Assembly (NCBI RefSeq): GCF_001563225.1
Contig: NZ_CP014206.1
Span: forward strand, 2,910,001-2,974,000
Direction of reading: 5' to 3'
Source of the DNA: Pseudodesulfovibrio indicus
Lineage (GTDB): Bacteria > Desulfobacterota > Desulfovibrionia > Desulfovibrionales > Desulfovibrionaceae
Length of the DNA: 64,000 nucleotides
Part shown: one piece after another, positions 1 through 10,200 of the stretch
How the letters are laid out: every line of letters begins with the position of its first letter
How positions within the stretch are numbered: position 1 is the first letter of the stretch
Notes under the pieces: generated by a model
What the model saw: the letters and a program-made list of their open reading frames with translations, nothing else
Told to the model about the DNA's origin: nothing
Databases searched by the model: none
Made by a program: the position numbers and the translations under genes

Positions 1-478
1 TCGGCGTATGGACGTAAAAGAACCCCTTGTCCGCGAAAAACCTGTGCACGGCCTGGGCCAGCTTGGAGCGCATGCGGAACAGGGCGCTGAACTTGTTGGT
101 CCGGGGCCGCAGGTGGGCGATGGTCCGCAGGAACTCGTCGGAGTGGCGCTTCTTCTGCAGGGGGTAGGTCTCCTGGTCGGCCTCGCCGATCACTTCCAGG
201 CGCTTGCCGCGCACCTCCCACTGCTGCCCCTGGCCCGGGGACTCCACCAGCTCGCCGTACACGGCCACGGAAGCGCCCGTGCCGAGCCGCTCCAGGGCGG
301 CCTCGATCTCCGGGGTGTGGTCAACGACCACCTGGATGGTGGCCAGGCACGAGCCGTCGTTCAAGGCCAGGAAGGAGAAGCCCTTGTTGTCGCGCTTGGA
401 GCGCACCCAGCCCTTGATGCAGATGTCGGCAACCGGGGCCTGCGCGTTCAATGCGTCTTTTATCTTGGTTCGTTTCAT
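1..478 (-). CDS. asnS: Asparaginyl-tRNA synthetase, N-terminal part (runs off the left edge)
   Basis: The minus strand from the ATG at 478 reads in one open frame to the window edge, giving about 159 residues. It begins MKRTKIKDAL, followed by an OB-fold anticodon-binding domain (GWVRSKRDNKGFSFLALNDGS, then GELVESPGQGQQWE) and the start of the class II catalytic domain (HLRPRTNKFSALFRMRS, then HRFFADKGFFYVHTP). This is the arrangement of AsnRS, which charges tRNA-Asn in the cytoplasm. The HLR-RTN-F sequence favours AsnRS over AspRS. It is divergent from ftsY and shares a 153-bp intergenic region with it. The catalytic core lies outside the window. Confidence 0.93.
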   Translation of the reverse strand, partial: MKRTKIKDALNAQAPVADICIKGWVRSKRDNKGFSFLALNDGSCLATIQVVVDHTPEIEAALERLGTGASVAVYGELVESPGQGQQWEVRGKRLEVIGEADQETYPLQKKRHSDEFLRTIAHLRPRTNKFSALFRMRSKLAQAVHRFFADKGFFYVHTP

Positions 479-631
479 ATATTCGTCCTTTGGATGAATT
501 TTTTTCTCGCTCTTAGCCGCTCGGCCGCATAATGGCAACAGGCAGGTTGTTATATCATCTATTGCCACCTGTTGACAGGTAGGCTATTAACTACGCCCGA
601 ACTGACAACGATATCTTTAGAAGAGGCCCTG

Positions 632-2014
632 ATGGGATTTTTTAGCAGATTGAAAAAGGCCTGGGCAAGGCCCGAGGACGCGGCCCAGCAGGCCGTGGAC
701 GAATACAGGCGGGAAATGGGGCTGGACGGCTCCGAGCCGGACAAGGCCGAACCCGCACCCGAACCGGCGGCGCAGGCCGCACCCGCGCCCAAGAACGAGG
801 CCGCGCCCGTGCCCACCGAGGACTGGCAGGCCGGGCTGACCCTGGCCCTGCGCCAGGCGGAACCCAAGCTCTCCCAATGGCTGAACATCATCGTCGAAGG
901 CGTGGAGGAAAAGGGGCAGGACCTGTGGGAACGCCTCGCCTTCCTCTTCAAGGCCCTGGGCGCGCCCGACAACGAGGCCCGGAACTTCATCGACAAGTTC
1001 GAAGCCTGGCTCGACGACATGGGCTACCAGCGGGTGGCCGACTTCAAGTCGGAGCTCCAGTACCGGCTGGCCCTGGCCCTCGACCTCGAAGACGAAGAGG
1101 ACGAGCGCGACCGGCTGTTCCTCAAGCTCTCCGAAGGCATTTCCAAGACCCGCGAGCAGATCACCAAGCGCATCGACGGGCTGCTCTCCTCCCACACCTC
1201 CCTGAACGACGACTTCTGGGAGGAGTTCGAGGAGATCCTGATCATGGCCGACGTCGGCATGGAGGCCGCGGCCCAGCTCATGGACAACCTCAAGGCCCGC
1301 GCCCGCAAGGCCGGGACCGACAACCCGGACGATTTCAAGGACATCCTGCGCGAGGAGCTGGAGGACATCTTCAAGGTTCCCAAGCGCATCGAGGCCGTGA
1401 ACCCGCCCGAGGTGCTGATGATGGTCGGCGTCAACGGCGTGGGCAAGACCACGACCATCGCCAAGCTCGCCTACCGCGCACAGATGCAGGGTCGCAAGGT
1501 GCTCATCGCCGCGGGCGACACCTTCCGTGCAGCGGCCATCGACCAGCTGCGCGTGTGGGCCGACCGTCTCGGCGCGGGCTTCTTCGCCAAGGCCGAGGGT
1601 TCCGACCCGGCGGCCGTGGCCTTCGAAGCCATGGACAAGGCGATCAGCGAGGGGTACGACCTGCTTTTGCTGGACACCGCCGGACGGCTGCACACCAAGA
1701 CGAACCTCATGGAGGAGTTGACCAAGATCCAGCGTGTGGTAGGCAAGAAGCACGAGGGTGCGCCCCACCGCAACGTCCTGGTCATCGACGCCACCACCGG
1801 ACAGAACGCGCTGAGCCAGACCAAGCTCTTTCACCAGGCGGTGGGCGTGGACGAAATAATTCTGACCAAGCTGGACGGCACGGCCAAAGGCGGCGTAGTG
1901 GTCGCCGTGACCCTGCAGAACAAGCTCCCGATCACCTTCGTCGGTCTCGGGGAAAAAATGGAAGACCTACGCCCCTTTGACGGCAAGGACTTCGCCAAGG
2001 CATTGCTAACCTAA
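632..2014 (+). CDS. ftsY: Signal recognition particle receptor FtsY
   Basis: SRP-receptor GTPase that docks ribosome-SRP complexes at the inner membrane. The start at 632 (MGFFSRLKKAW) is chosen over an upstream in-frame ATG at 572 because it gives the usual FtsY N-terminus and has an AGAGG-like ribosome site just before it. Residues up to about 70 are acidic and Ala/Pro-rich, as in the membrane-targeting A domain. The helical N domain follows. The G domain has a P-loop GVNGVGKTTT near residue 266, DTFRAAA, DTAGR near 349 and TKLDGTAKGG near 412. At 460 residues the length is typical. It is followed after 26 bp by the S1-domain gene, probably in one transcript. Confidence 0.97.
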   Translation: MGFFSRLKKAWARPEDAAQQAVDEYRREMGLDGSEPDKAEPAPEPAAQAAPAPKNEAAPVPTEDWQAGLTLALRQAEPKLSQWLNIIVEGVEEKGQDLWERLAFLFKALGAPDNEARNFIDKFEAWLDDMGYQRVADFKSELQYRLALALDLEDEEDERDRLFLKLSEGISKTREQITKRIDGLLSSHTSLNDDFWEEFEEILIMADVGMEAAAQLMDNLKARARKAGTDNPDDFKDILREELEDIFKVPKRIEAVNPPEVLMMVGVNGVGKTTTIAKLAYRAQMQGRKVLIAAGDTFRAAAIDQLRVWADRLGAGFFAKAEGSDPAAVAFEAMDKAISEGYDLLLLDTAGRLHTKTNLMEELTKIQRVVGKKHEGAPHRNVLVIDATTGQNALSQTKLFHQAVGVDEIILTKLDGTAKGGVVVAVTLQNKLPITFVGLGEKMEDLRPFDGKDFAKALLT

Positions 2015-2040
2015 ACCTTTTACCCAACGGTAGAACCAAC

Positions 2041-3510
2041 GTGTCCGAAGAATTCAAAGAGCGAAATGGCGTGGAAGAAGGCGAAGAGTCCTTTGCCGAA
2101 CTGTTCGAACAGTACAGCGACGGCGGCGGCGACGATCTCTCCGTCGGCGACAAGGTGACGGGCACCGTCATCCAGGTGGGCGAAAACGCTGTTTTCGTGG
2201 ACACCGGCACCAAGCTCGACGGCGTTGTGGACCGCGAGGAGCTGCTCGACGAGGAAGGCAACTGCTCCGTCGCCGAGGGCGACACCGTGGAGCTCTACGT
2301 GGTTGGCAAGGACTCCGGCGGCATCAAGCTGTCCCGCGCCATCTCCGGCATCGGCGGCCTGGCCATGCTGGAAGAGGCCCAGCGCGGCTCCCTGCCCGTC
2401 GAGGGCAAGGTGGAGTCCACCTGCAAGGGCGGCTTCAACGTCATGATCCTCCAACGCCGCGCCTTCTGCCCGGTGAGCCAGATCGACGCCCGGTTCGTCG
2501 AGAACGCCGAGGAGTTCGTGGGCCAGACCCTGGAATTCCTGATCACCAAGCTGGAGAGCCACGGCCGCAACATCGTGGTTTCCCGCCGCGCCCTGCTGGA
2601 GCGCGAGGCTGCCGAGTCCGCCCAGAACTTCGTCAGCGAGACCAAGGTCGGCGACGAAGTGGAAGGCACCGTCACTCGGCTGGCCGCCTTCGGCGCGTTC
2701 GTGGAGATCATGCCCGGCCTGGAAGGGCTGGTGCACATCTCCCAGATCACCTACGGCCGTATCGGACACCCCGAAGAGGCCTTGTCCGTGGGCCAGAAGG
2801 TCCAGGCCAAGATCACCCGCATCGAGAACGACGACAAGGGCCGCCTCAAGATTTCCCTGTCCATGAAAGAGCTGGCCCAGAACCCCTGGGACACCTTGTC
2901 CGCCACCTTTGCCGTGGGTGATATCGTCACCGGCAAGGTCGTTCGGCTGGCCGATTTCGGCGCCTTCGTCGAAATCGCGCCCGGAGTGGACGGATTGGTC
3001 CACGTCTCCGAGATGAGCTACACCCAGCGCATCCACAAGCCGGCCGATTTCGTCAAGGAAGGCGCGCAGGTCACGGTCAAGATCAAGTCCATCGACCTGG
3101 ACAAGCGGCGCATCGGCCTGTCCATGAAGGACGCCGAGGGCGACCCGTGGGCGGAGGTGGCCGAACGGTACACCCCCGGCCAGAAGGTCGAGGGCGTGGT
3201 CGAGAAGCAGGAGCAGTTCGGCATCTTCATCCAGCTTGAGCCGGGCATCACCGGCCTGCTGCCCAAGTCCGTGTACTCCCGCTCCGAGAAGGCCGGGAGC
3301 TACGAGAAACTCCGCTCCGGCGACACCGTCGAGGTGACCGTGGGCGAAGTCAAGGCCGGGGAGCGCAAGATATCCCTGACCACCGGCGAGGCCGGAGAGG
3401 ACGGCGGAGACTGGAAGGAATACGCTCCCAAGAAGAAAGCCGCCGTGGACACCGGCTCCATGGGACTGCTCGGAGCCAAGCTCCAGGAAGCGTTCGACAA
3501 GAAGAAATAG
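2041..3510 (+). CDS. rpsA: Ribosomal protein S1 homologue with five S1 domains
   Basis: RNA-binding protein of the S1 family, which helps the 30S subunit capture mRNA. I count five S1 motifs in 489 residues, at roughly 30-100, 118-185, 200-273, 285-358 and 372-441; the third and fourth carry the clearest FGAFVE...GLVH cores. Enterobacterial RpsA has six motifs in about 557 residues, so this is the shorter form. Another, longer rpsA may exist elsewhere in the genome, and the symbol is therefore tentative. The start is GTG; the nearby ATG at 2067 is out of frame. No strong Shine-Dalgarno sequence precedes the start, which recalls the weak, autoregulated site of rpsA in other bacteria. A terminator follows. 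Confidence 0.88.
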   Translation: MSEEFKERNGVEEGEESFAELFEQYSDGGGDDLSVGDKVTGTVIQVGENAVFVDTGTKLDGVVDREELLDEEGNCSVAEGDTVELYVVGKDSGGIKLSRAISGIGGLAMLEEAQRGSLPVEGKVESTCKGGFNVMILQRRAFCPVSQIDARFVENAEEFVGQTLEFLITKLESHGRNIVVSRRALLEREAAESAQNFVSETKVGDEVEGTVTRLAAFGAFVEIMPGLEGLVHISQITYGRIGHPEEALSVGQKVQAKITRIENDDKGRLKISLSMKELAQNPWDTLSATFAVGDIVTGKVVRLADFGAFVEIAPGVDGLVHVSEMSYTQRIHKPADFVKEGAQVTVKIKSIDLDKRRIGLSMKDAEGDPWAEVAERYTPGQKVEGVVEKQEQFGIFIQLEPGITGLLPKSVYSRSEKAGSYEKLRSGDTVEVTVGEVKAGERKISLTTGEAGEDGGDWKEYAPKKKAAVDTGSMGLLGAKLQEAFDKKK

Positions 3511-3532
3511 AACGTCTTTTCAAGACGATACG

Positions 3533-3567
3533 GCCCGGCCTCCCCAAGGAGACCGGGCTTTTTTTTT
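3533..3567 (+). terminator. Rho-independent terminator after the S1-protein gene
   Basis: A stem of GCCCGG (3533-3538) and CCGGGC (3553-3558) around a 14-nt loop is followed by a run of nine T (3559-3567). It lies 23 bp past the stop codon and probably ends the ftsY-rpsA transcript. Confidence 0.88.
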
Positions 3568-3627
3568 ATCCTTTTCACTTCTCCCCGGATTGGTATAGCA
3601 TCGGATAGTTGTAATCGGATACACAAT

Positions 3628-4392
3628 ATGAACTACCGTCTATGCATTCTTTTCCTGCTGTTCCTGGCCTGCCCGGTCTCCGCCGCGGAGATCAACGTCG
3701 CCACGTCCACTTACTGCCCCCTCGTCTGCGACCGGGACAAGGCACCGAGGGACGGTATCATGCACGAGGTGCTGCGCAAGGCGTTCGAAGGTACGGAACA
3801 CACCCTCGTATTCCATGAGATGCCCTACGTCCGCGCCGTGCGCGACACGCTGGACGGAGCGTACGACGTCATTACCTTTGTGGGGTCGGATTACCCGGAC
3901 TTCATCTTCGTCCGGAACATGGACATGATCAACGTGGTCCAGTTCGCCACCCTGAGCACGAGCACCTGGAAGTATGACGGCCCCGATTCGCTGGAGGACA
4001 TTCGATTCTCCATCCCCAACGGGTTCCGGACAGGCAACCCGGCCATCGACGACTATCTCCATGCCCACGACCGGGACAACACCCGCGTCCGGGTGGCCTC
4101 CTGCGACAACCCGACCATGGCCCAGCACCAGAATCTGGAGTGCCTGCTCGAGGGGCGCATCGACGCCATGCTCGTCGGCTCCCTGGCCTTTCACTCCATT
4201 GAACGAAATCTGCCCGAAGGCAGGGTCCGCGTGGACCCCACGCCCGTGTCCATGTTCTACAACCGGATCGGCTTTTCGCCCCGGCTGAAAAACGTCGAAG
4301 CGCTTCGCGACCTGGTCGAGAACAGGATACAGGAGCTGAGAGTTTCCGGCGAGTTGCAGGAAATATTCAGGTATTACGGAATCAATCCCTAA
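3628..4392 (+). CDS. Periplasmic solute-binding protein, family 3 type
   Basis: Predicted exported binding protein of 254 residues. A signal peptide, MNYRLCILFLLFLACPVSA, precedes the mature start AEINVATS. The rest has the two-lobed SBP_bac_3 pattern: IMHEVLRKAFEG near the start, DVITFVGSDYPDF in the middle, and the lobe-closing LRDLVENRIQELRVSGELQEIFRYYGI at the end. Such proteins bind amino acids or similar solutes, either for an ABC permease or as stand-alone sensors. No permease or ATPase gene is adjacent, so the ligand and partner are unknown. It converges on the RluA-type gene with only 2 bp between stop codons. Confidence 0.85.
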   Translation: MNYRLCILFLLFLACPVSAAEINVATSTYCPLVCDRDKAPRDGIMHEVLRKAFEGTEHTLVFHEMPYVRAVRDTLDGAYDVITFVGSDYPDFIFVRNMDMINVVQFATLSTSTWKYDGPDSLEDIRFSIPNGFRTGNPAIDDYLHAHDRDNTRVRVASCDNPTMAQHQNLECLLEGRIDAMLVGSLAFHSIERNLPEGRVRVDPTPVSMFYNRIGFSPRLKNVEALRDLVENRIQELRVSGELQEIFRYYGINP

Positions 4393-4394
4393 GA

Positions 4395-5222
4395 TCAGAA
4401 CAGCGGGATGCCCTCGGCCTGGAAGCCGGGCATTTCGATGCGCAGGTGCTGGAGCATCAGGCCGCGCCGGGACTCGCCGCCGCCATAGAGCGGATCGCCG
4501 AGGATCGGATGGCCGATGGAGGCGAGGTGCGCCCGAATCTGGTGCCGCGCGCCCTTCATGATCAGGCAACGGACCAGCGAGGTGTCCGCCGCATTGTCGT
4601 GGGACAGGGCCGTGATCCCGGTCCACCGCCGGTGGTCCGGGTCGGGTTCGCTGAGGACGCGGGTGGTCTTGCGGTCGTCGGTGTCCAGTCGGCTACGGAT
4701 GGAGATGATGCCGTCCATCCTGCCCCGGACCCGGGCCAGGTAGAACTTGTTGATGACTCCCTCGTCCTCATAGGCCAGGTAGGCTTCGCGCGCCTCCGGC
4801 GTCAGGGCCACCAGTAGTAGGCCGGAAGTCAGGAAATCAAGCCGGTTGAGCAACACGGGAGAATCACCGGGGAACAGGTCGGGCAGGAAGCTCTCGACGC
4901 TCGGTTCGCTCCCTCCGGCGATGGCCGCCGAGTGGACTCCGCCGGGCTTGTTCAATGCCGCGAAGCCACCTTCGCGCTTCACAACCCTCAGCCCCAGACC
5001 GCCGGACGACGTCATCTGCAACACCTGCTTGATCTCCACCGTTTCTCCCGTTCGAACCCTGTAGCCGGGCTTCCTGGCCCGGCCGTCCACCAACACCCGC
5101 TTCTCGTCGCACAGCCGACGCCTGAGGCGCAACCCGGTTCCAGGCAGGAAAGCCTCCATGACCCGATCCAGCCGCTGGCCGTCACCGGACTCGTCGACGC
5201 TGAACGTCCCCTCGAAAAGCAT
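4395..5222 (-). CDS. RluA-family pseudouridine synthase
   Basis: Predicted RNA uridine isomerase that makes pseudouridine in rRNA or tRNA. The start MLFEGTFSVDE at 5222 is preferred to the longer frame beginning at 5273, whose extra residues are not S4-like. Residues 10-65 form an S4 RNA-binding domain (DRVMEAFLPG, KRVLVDGRARKPGYRVRTGE). The catalytic block is RLDFLTSGLLLVAL, in which the Asp of RLD is the family nucleophile. The C-terminal signature is GARHQIRAHLASIGHPILGDPLYGG. At 275 residues it fits RluA/RluC/RluD-type enzymes, but the target uridine cannot be read from sequence. Confidence 0.9.
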   Translation of the reverse strand: MLFEGTFSVDESGDGQRLDRVMEAFLPGTGLRLRRRLCDEKRVLVDGRARKPGYRVRTGETVEIKQVLQMTSSGGLGLRVVKREGGFAALNKPGGVHSAAIAGGSEPSVESFLPDLFPGDSPVLLNRLDFLTSGLLLVALTPEAREAYLAYEDEGVINKFYLARVRGRMDGIISIRSRLDTDDRKTTRVLSEPDPDHRRWTGITALSHDNAADTSLVRCLIMKGARHQIRAHLASIGHPILGDPLYGGGESRRGLMLQHLRIEMPGFQAEGIPLF

Positions 5223-5339
5223 GGACGGACCATACGCGCATCCCCCCGCTCCGGCAAGGGATTCCGGTTGCATCGGCAGTGATTTTCAAGCATCCTTGCC
5301 GGAAGTTTCAACCGGCCTCACGGCACAAAGGATCAGGAC

Positions 5340-6326
5340 ATGACCACGGAAGTTCGCTGGCTATCAGCACGAGACATAGACGGCCTGGGCATCACCATGG
5401 CCGAGATCATGGACGGCGTCGAAACCGGGTTCGCCGCCCTGGGGCGCGGCGAGGCCGAGATGCCCGCCAAGATCGGCGTCCACCCCCGCAAGGACTGCTT
5501 CACCCACGCCATGCCCTGCCACCTGGGCGGTTCCATCGACCGAGCCGGGGTCAAGTGCGTGTCCGCCTACCCGACCAATCCGGCCAAGGGGCTTCCCTAC
5601 ATCTCCGGGATCATCCTGGTCACCGACCCGGACACCGGGCTGCCCCGCGCGGTCATGGACGCGGCCCGGGTCACGGCCTGGCGCACGGGCGCGGCCTCGG
5701 GCGTGTATGCCCGCCACTTCGGCAACCCCAAGACCCGCAGCGTGGCCGTGATCGGCACCGGCGTGCAGGGGAGAGTCAACCTCCTGGCCATGAAGGCGGT
5801 CTTCCCCGAACTTGAGGACGTCCGCTGCTGCAACCCGCGCGCGGCCTCGGCCCAGCGGTTCGCGGAAGAGATGCAGCCCCAGGTGCCGGACGCCGTCTTC
5901 AGCGTCCACACCGAGCTTCGAACCGCAGTGAACGGCGTGGACGTGGTCGTCACCTGCACCCCCATCACTCAGTCCCCGGTCCGCCCCCTGACCCGCTCCA
6001 TGCTCAAGGAGGACTGCCTGGTCATCGCCGTGGACTACGACGCCTTCGTCCACCCCGACGTGTTCGCGGGCGCGCACTTCACCTGCGACAACCGCGCCCA
6101 GTACCTCTGGACCCGCGAGCAGGGCATGTATTTTCAGCACGGCTACCCCGGACCTGACGACGTCGATGCCGACATGGGCGAGGTCTGCGCGGGCATGACG
6201 ACGACCGTGCGCGAGGGACGCCGGGGCGCGGTGCTCATGGGCGTCGCCAGCCACGACATCATGACCGCGTCCCTGGTTTATGAACGCGCCGCCAAGGCGG
6301 GGGTCGGCACCCTGGTGGAGCTGTAG
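5340..6326 (+). CDS. Ornithine cyclodeaminase / mu-crystallin family protein
   Basis: NAD(P)-dependent enzyme of the OCD/mu-crystallin family, 328 residues. Members deaminate ornithine to proline, reduce cyclic imino acids, or act as alanine dehydrogenases or diaminopropionate synthases. Visible signatures are MPAKIGVH and KCVSAYPTNPAKGLP in the substrate part, then the Rossmann motif VAVIGTGVQGRVNL near residue 140, and VVVTCTPITQSP. The starting methionine MTTEVRWLSARD is the family norm. The downstream EamA exporter begins 3 bp after the stop, so the two are almost certainly co-transcribed. That pairing suggests the product or substrate is exported. The exact substrate is not resolved. Confidence 0.88.
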   Translation: MTTEVRWLSARDIDGLGITMAEIMDGVETGFAALGRGEAEMPAKIGVHPRKDCFTHAMPCHLGGSIDRAGVKCVSAYPTNPAKGLPYISGIILVTDPDTGLPRAVMDAARVTAWRTGAASGVYARHFGNPKTRSVAVIGTGVQGRVNLLAMKAVFPELEDVRCCNPRAASAQRFAEEMQPQVPDAVFSVHTELRTAVNGVDVVVTCTPITQSPVRPLTRSMLKEDCLVIAVDYDAFVHPDVFAGAHFTCDNRAQYLWTREQGMYFQHGYPGPDDVDADMGEVCAGMTTTVREGRRGAVLMGVASHDIMTASLVYERAAKAGVGTLVEL

Positions 6327-6328
6327 CC

Positions 6329-7213
6329 ATGACCGGATTCCTCTATGTCCTGACCGCGGCCTTCATGTGGGGCCTCATCGGGGTCTTCACCAAATTCGTC
6401 CTGTCCCAGGGCGTCGGCGCGCTGGAGATCGCCTTCTGGCGGGCCATGTTCGGCTGGGTGTTCTTCTTCACCCATGCCCTGCTGGCCGGGCAGGCCCGCG
6501 CCCACCGGAGCGACCTGCCCGCCCTGTTCGGCTTCGGCTTCATCTGCGTGACCCTGTTCTACGGGGCCTACCAGGTGGCCATTCGCGACGTGGGCATGGC
6601 CCTGGCCGCCGTGCTGCTCTACACCGCCCCGGCCTGGGTCGCCCTGCTCTCCCGGCTGGTGCTCAAGGAGCGGATGACCATGGTCAAGGCGTTGTGCGTG
6701 GGCATGACCATCCTTGGCGTGGCCTGCATCAGCCTAGGACCCAAGCTCATGAGCGGCACGGCCATCGAGCTGAACGCCGTCGGCCTGGGCGCGGGGTTGC
6801 TCTCCGGGTTCACCTACGCCCTGTACTACATCTTCGGGAAGAAATTCCTGTACCGCTACCCAACGCCGACCATCTTCGTCTACGCCCTGCCCTTCGGCGC
6901 CCTGCTCCTGCTGCCGTTCATCGACTTCACGCCCAAGAGCGCGGAGACCTGGCTGATGCTCGCGGGCATGGCCCTGGTCACTTCCTACGGCGCGTTCTCC
7001 TTCTATTATGCGGGGCTGAAGCGCATGGACGCGACCTTCGCTTCCATCGTCGCCACCTTCGAACCGGTGGTGGCCGCCGTGACCGCCTTCCTGCTCTTCG
7101 GCGAAAAGTTCTCCATGCTCGGCTACGCCGGCTCCACCCTGATCATCGGGGCCGTGCTCATGGTGGTCATGGTCAGGCCCGGCGCGGAAAAGGCCGTGGA
7201 AAGCGAGGCCTAG
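6329..7213 (+). CDS. EamA-family (DMT) transporter
   Basis: Inner-membrane transporter of the drug/metabolite superfamily with ten predicted helices arranged as two EamA repeats in 294 residues. The first repeat starts TGFLYVLTAAFMWGLIGVFTKF; the second starts near residue 150 with ALYYIFGKKF and ends ATFEPVVAAVTAFLLFGEKFS, a typical EamA closing motif. Relatives export amino acids and other small metabolites. It sits directly behind the ornithine cyclodeaminase homologue, and the UvrD-helicase gene starts only 5 bp downstream, so the operon may run on. The substrate is inferred only from the neighbour. Confidence 0.88.
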   Translation: MTGFLYVLTAAFMWGLIGVFTKFVLSQGVGALEIAFWRAMFGWVFFFTHALLAGQARAHRSDLPALFGFGFICVTLFYGAYQVAIRDVGMALAAVLLYTAPAWVALLSRLVLKERMTMVKALCVGMTILGVACISLGPKLMSGTAIELNAVGLGAGLLSGFTYALYYIFGKKFLYRYPTPTIFVYALPFGALLLLPFIDFTPKSAETWLMLAGMALVTSYGAFSFYYAGLKRMDATFASIVATFEPVVAAVTAFLLFGEKFSMLGYAGSTLIIGAVLMVVMVRPGAEKAVESEA

Positions 7214-7217
7214 AGGG

Positions 7218-10200
7218 ATGTCGGAACTCAGGCAGGTCAAGGCGTCCGCCGGGTCGGGCAAGACCTATCAATTGACCCGGAGGTTCCTCGCCCTGCTGGA
7301 CGCCTCCACCGAGCCGGACCGCCCGTTCGTCTGCACCAACCGGCCGGGCCGGGGGTTCGCCTGGCCCGAGATCATGGCCGTGACCTTCACCAACAAGGCC
7401 GCCGCCGAGATGAAGGAGCGCGTGGTCCTGGGGCTGAAGGTCAGCGCCCTGGGCGGGGAAGGCGACCATCCCTGCTCCCCGGAAACGGCCCGGCATACCC
7501 TGTCCCAGGTCCTGCGCCGCTATCACCGGCTGAACATCCGGACCATCGACTCCCTGCTGGTCCTGCTCCTGCGCCTCTTCGCCCTGGAGTTCGGGGTCCG
7601 CCCGGACTTCGAGATCGTCTTTGACGAGGGGGAGCTGTTCGACGCGGTCTTCGACCACTTCCAGGAAACCTGCGAGACCGACGAGGGGGAGAACGCGCTG
7701 CTGGAAAAGGCGGTGCGCACCCTGGTCAGGAACGAGGGGAGATCGGGGTTCTGGGTCCAGGACACCATCCGCAACAGGCTGCGCGAACTGGCGAAATGCC
7801 TGGAGGCCCGGTCCGGGGCATTGCTCACGGACCAGGAGGCCATCCGCGACCTGCTGGCCGGTGAGCACGCGAACCTGATGCGCGCCGTGGACCGCATGCG
7901 CACCTTCCTCGACGAGACCGGCCTGCCGGTGAACGCGAATTTTCCCAAGCTGCTGGCCAAGTTCGAGACCCTCTCCCTGTTCGACGAGCCGGAGACCAAA
8001 TCCGCCTATCTCTCCAAGGAGACCCTGTATGAATTCGTGAACAAGGCAGGCAAGCCCCTGGTGGACGACCTGGCCGAGGGCGTCTATGCCCGGTTCAAGG
8101 AGGCGTGCGGGGAATACGCCCGCGCCCACGCCATCCTGGCCGGGGCCTTTTTCCTGGCCCCGGCGGTGGAGATCGCCCGGCGGCTGGAGGACGGGCTGGA
8201 GGAGCTGCAACGGGAGCGCGGCACGGTCCTCAACGCCGGGGTGGCCGCGCACGTCATGGACCTGCTGATCGACGGCGGCGCGGTTTCCGAGGCATACTGC
8301 CGCCTCGGCTGCCGATTGCACCACCTGCTGGTGGACGAATTTCAGGACACCAACCGCGATCAGTGGCGGGCCATCACCCCCCTGGCCGGGGAATGTCTGG
8401 CCAAGGGCGGCAGCCTCTACTACGTGGGCGACGTCAAGCAGGCCATCTACGGCTGGCGCGGCGGCGATTCCGCCCTGTTCGACGAGGTCATGGACCAGCC
8501 CGAGCTGGCCGGACTGGTCGAGCGCCCCGAGACCGAGGACCTGCCCGACAACTGGCGGAGCCACCGCAACGTGGTGGAATTCAACAATCGGTTCTTCTCC
8601 AACCTGGAGGACCCGGACCAGACGGACGACCTGGCCGAGCGGCTTTTCCCCGAAGCCCCGCCGCAATTCCGGGAGCAATTCGTTTCCCAGCTCCGGCGGG
8701 GGTTCGCGGACTGCGGCCAGTCCCTGCCCGAAAAAAGCCGGAAGACCAGGGGATACGTGCGCATGGAGCGGCTCCCCGGCGGCGAATCAAGCGACATCGT
8801 GGAGCAGACCCTGGAGCGGCTGGCCGCGCTCATGGACGACCTCACCGCCCGGCGCAACTTCCGGGACATCGGCATTCTGGTCCGTTCCCACACCCACGCC
8901 TCCCTGGTCTGCGACCTGCTGGTGTCGAAGAACATCCCGGTGATCACCGAAAACTCGCTGCAACTCAACCGCCATCCCGTGATCCGGCAGCTGGTCGGCC
9001 TGCTCTCCTTCCTGGACTTTCCCCGCGACGACGGGGCGTTCCTGACCTTCGCGGGCGGGGCGGAGCTGTTCCTGGCCGAGTCCGGCCTGGACGAAAGCGA
9101 ACTGCTCGACTGGCTCATCAAACCCCGCAACCGCCCCCTGGGCGTCCAGTTCCGGGAGGACTACCCGGAGCTGTGGCGGCGGTATGTCGAGCCGTTCTAC
9201 AACCAGTCCGGGCTGATGACACCCTACGACCTGGCCATGGAGGCCGTGCGCGCCTTCCGCGTACTGGAGCGCCACCCGGAGAGCGAACTGTATGTCCGCC
9301 GGTTCCTGGAGGTGGTCCACCTGGCCGAGGAAAACGGGTACGGCTCCCTGTCCGCCTTCCTCGACTACTGGGAGGAGAAGTCCGACCGGGAAAAGGTCCC
9401 CCTGCCGGAAAACATCGACGCCGTGCGGATCATGACCATCCACAAGGCCAAGGGGCTGGAATTCCCGGTGGCCATCGTCCCGTTCCACCACTGGTCCGCC
9501 GGACCCGACGCCGATTTCACGGTCCAGGAGTTCAAGGGGAGCCTCCTGCTCGCGCCCATGAGCCCCCGGCTTGGCGCGCCGTACCTGGAAAGCCTGGGAC
9601 GGGAGGTGCGGGAACGGCTCAACCTGCTCTACGTGGCCTGGACCCGCGCCCGCGAGGAGCTGTACGGCTTTTTCGTGGAACAGGCCCGCCGCGTGCCCAA
9701 CCCGGTGGCCCTGAAGGCCATGGACCTCTTCCTCGAACTGGACGACGACGGCGTGTTCGAGCTGGGCGACACTCCGGCGGAGACCCGTCCCTCCCTCCGG
9801 GAGGAGCGGCCCAAGCCGCAGGAGCTGCCCGCGGACAACACGGATATCGACCTCATGGGCTGGCTGCCTCGGCTGCGCGTCTACCGCCACAACCTGGACG
9901 ACTCTTTCTACAACGAGCGCATGCGCGGCGAAGTGGCCCACCGGGTCATGGAGCTCCTGCGCGGCACCGACGACCCTCAGGCCGACATCGACCGGGCCGT
10001 GACCCTGGCCCGGCGCGACTTCCCCGAGCTGGGCGGCCTGAGCGACGAGCTGCTCAACGGGCTGGACCGGGAACTGCGCGCCATGGCCGGGTGGGCGCTC
10101 GCCGACCACCGGCTGCGCGGCTGGATCGCCACCGGCGTGCGTGAGCCGGAAGTGCTGGATGCCAAAGGCGAATTCAAGCGGTTCGACCTGCTGTGCAGCG

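Noticed and set aside
8-532. 174-residue plus-strand frame at the left end
   Set aside because: It is the antisense shadow of asnS, whose minus-strand frame has clear family motifs.
617-1834. 405-residue minus-strand frame
   Set aside because: Antisense to ftsY; composition is low-complexity Leu/Val/Gly and typical of GC-rich shadow frames.
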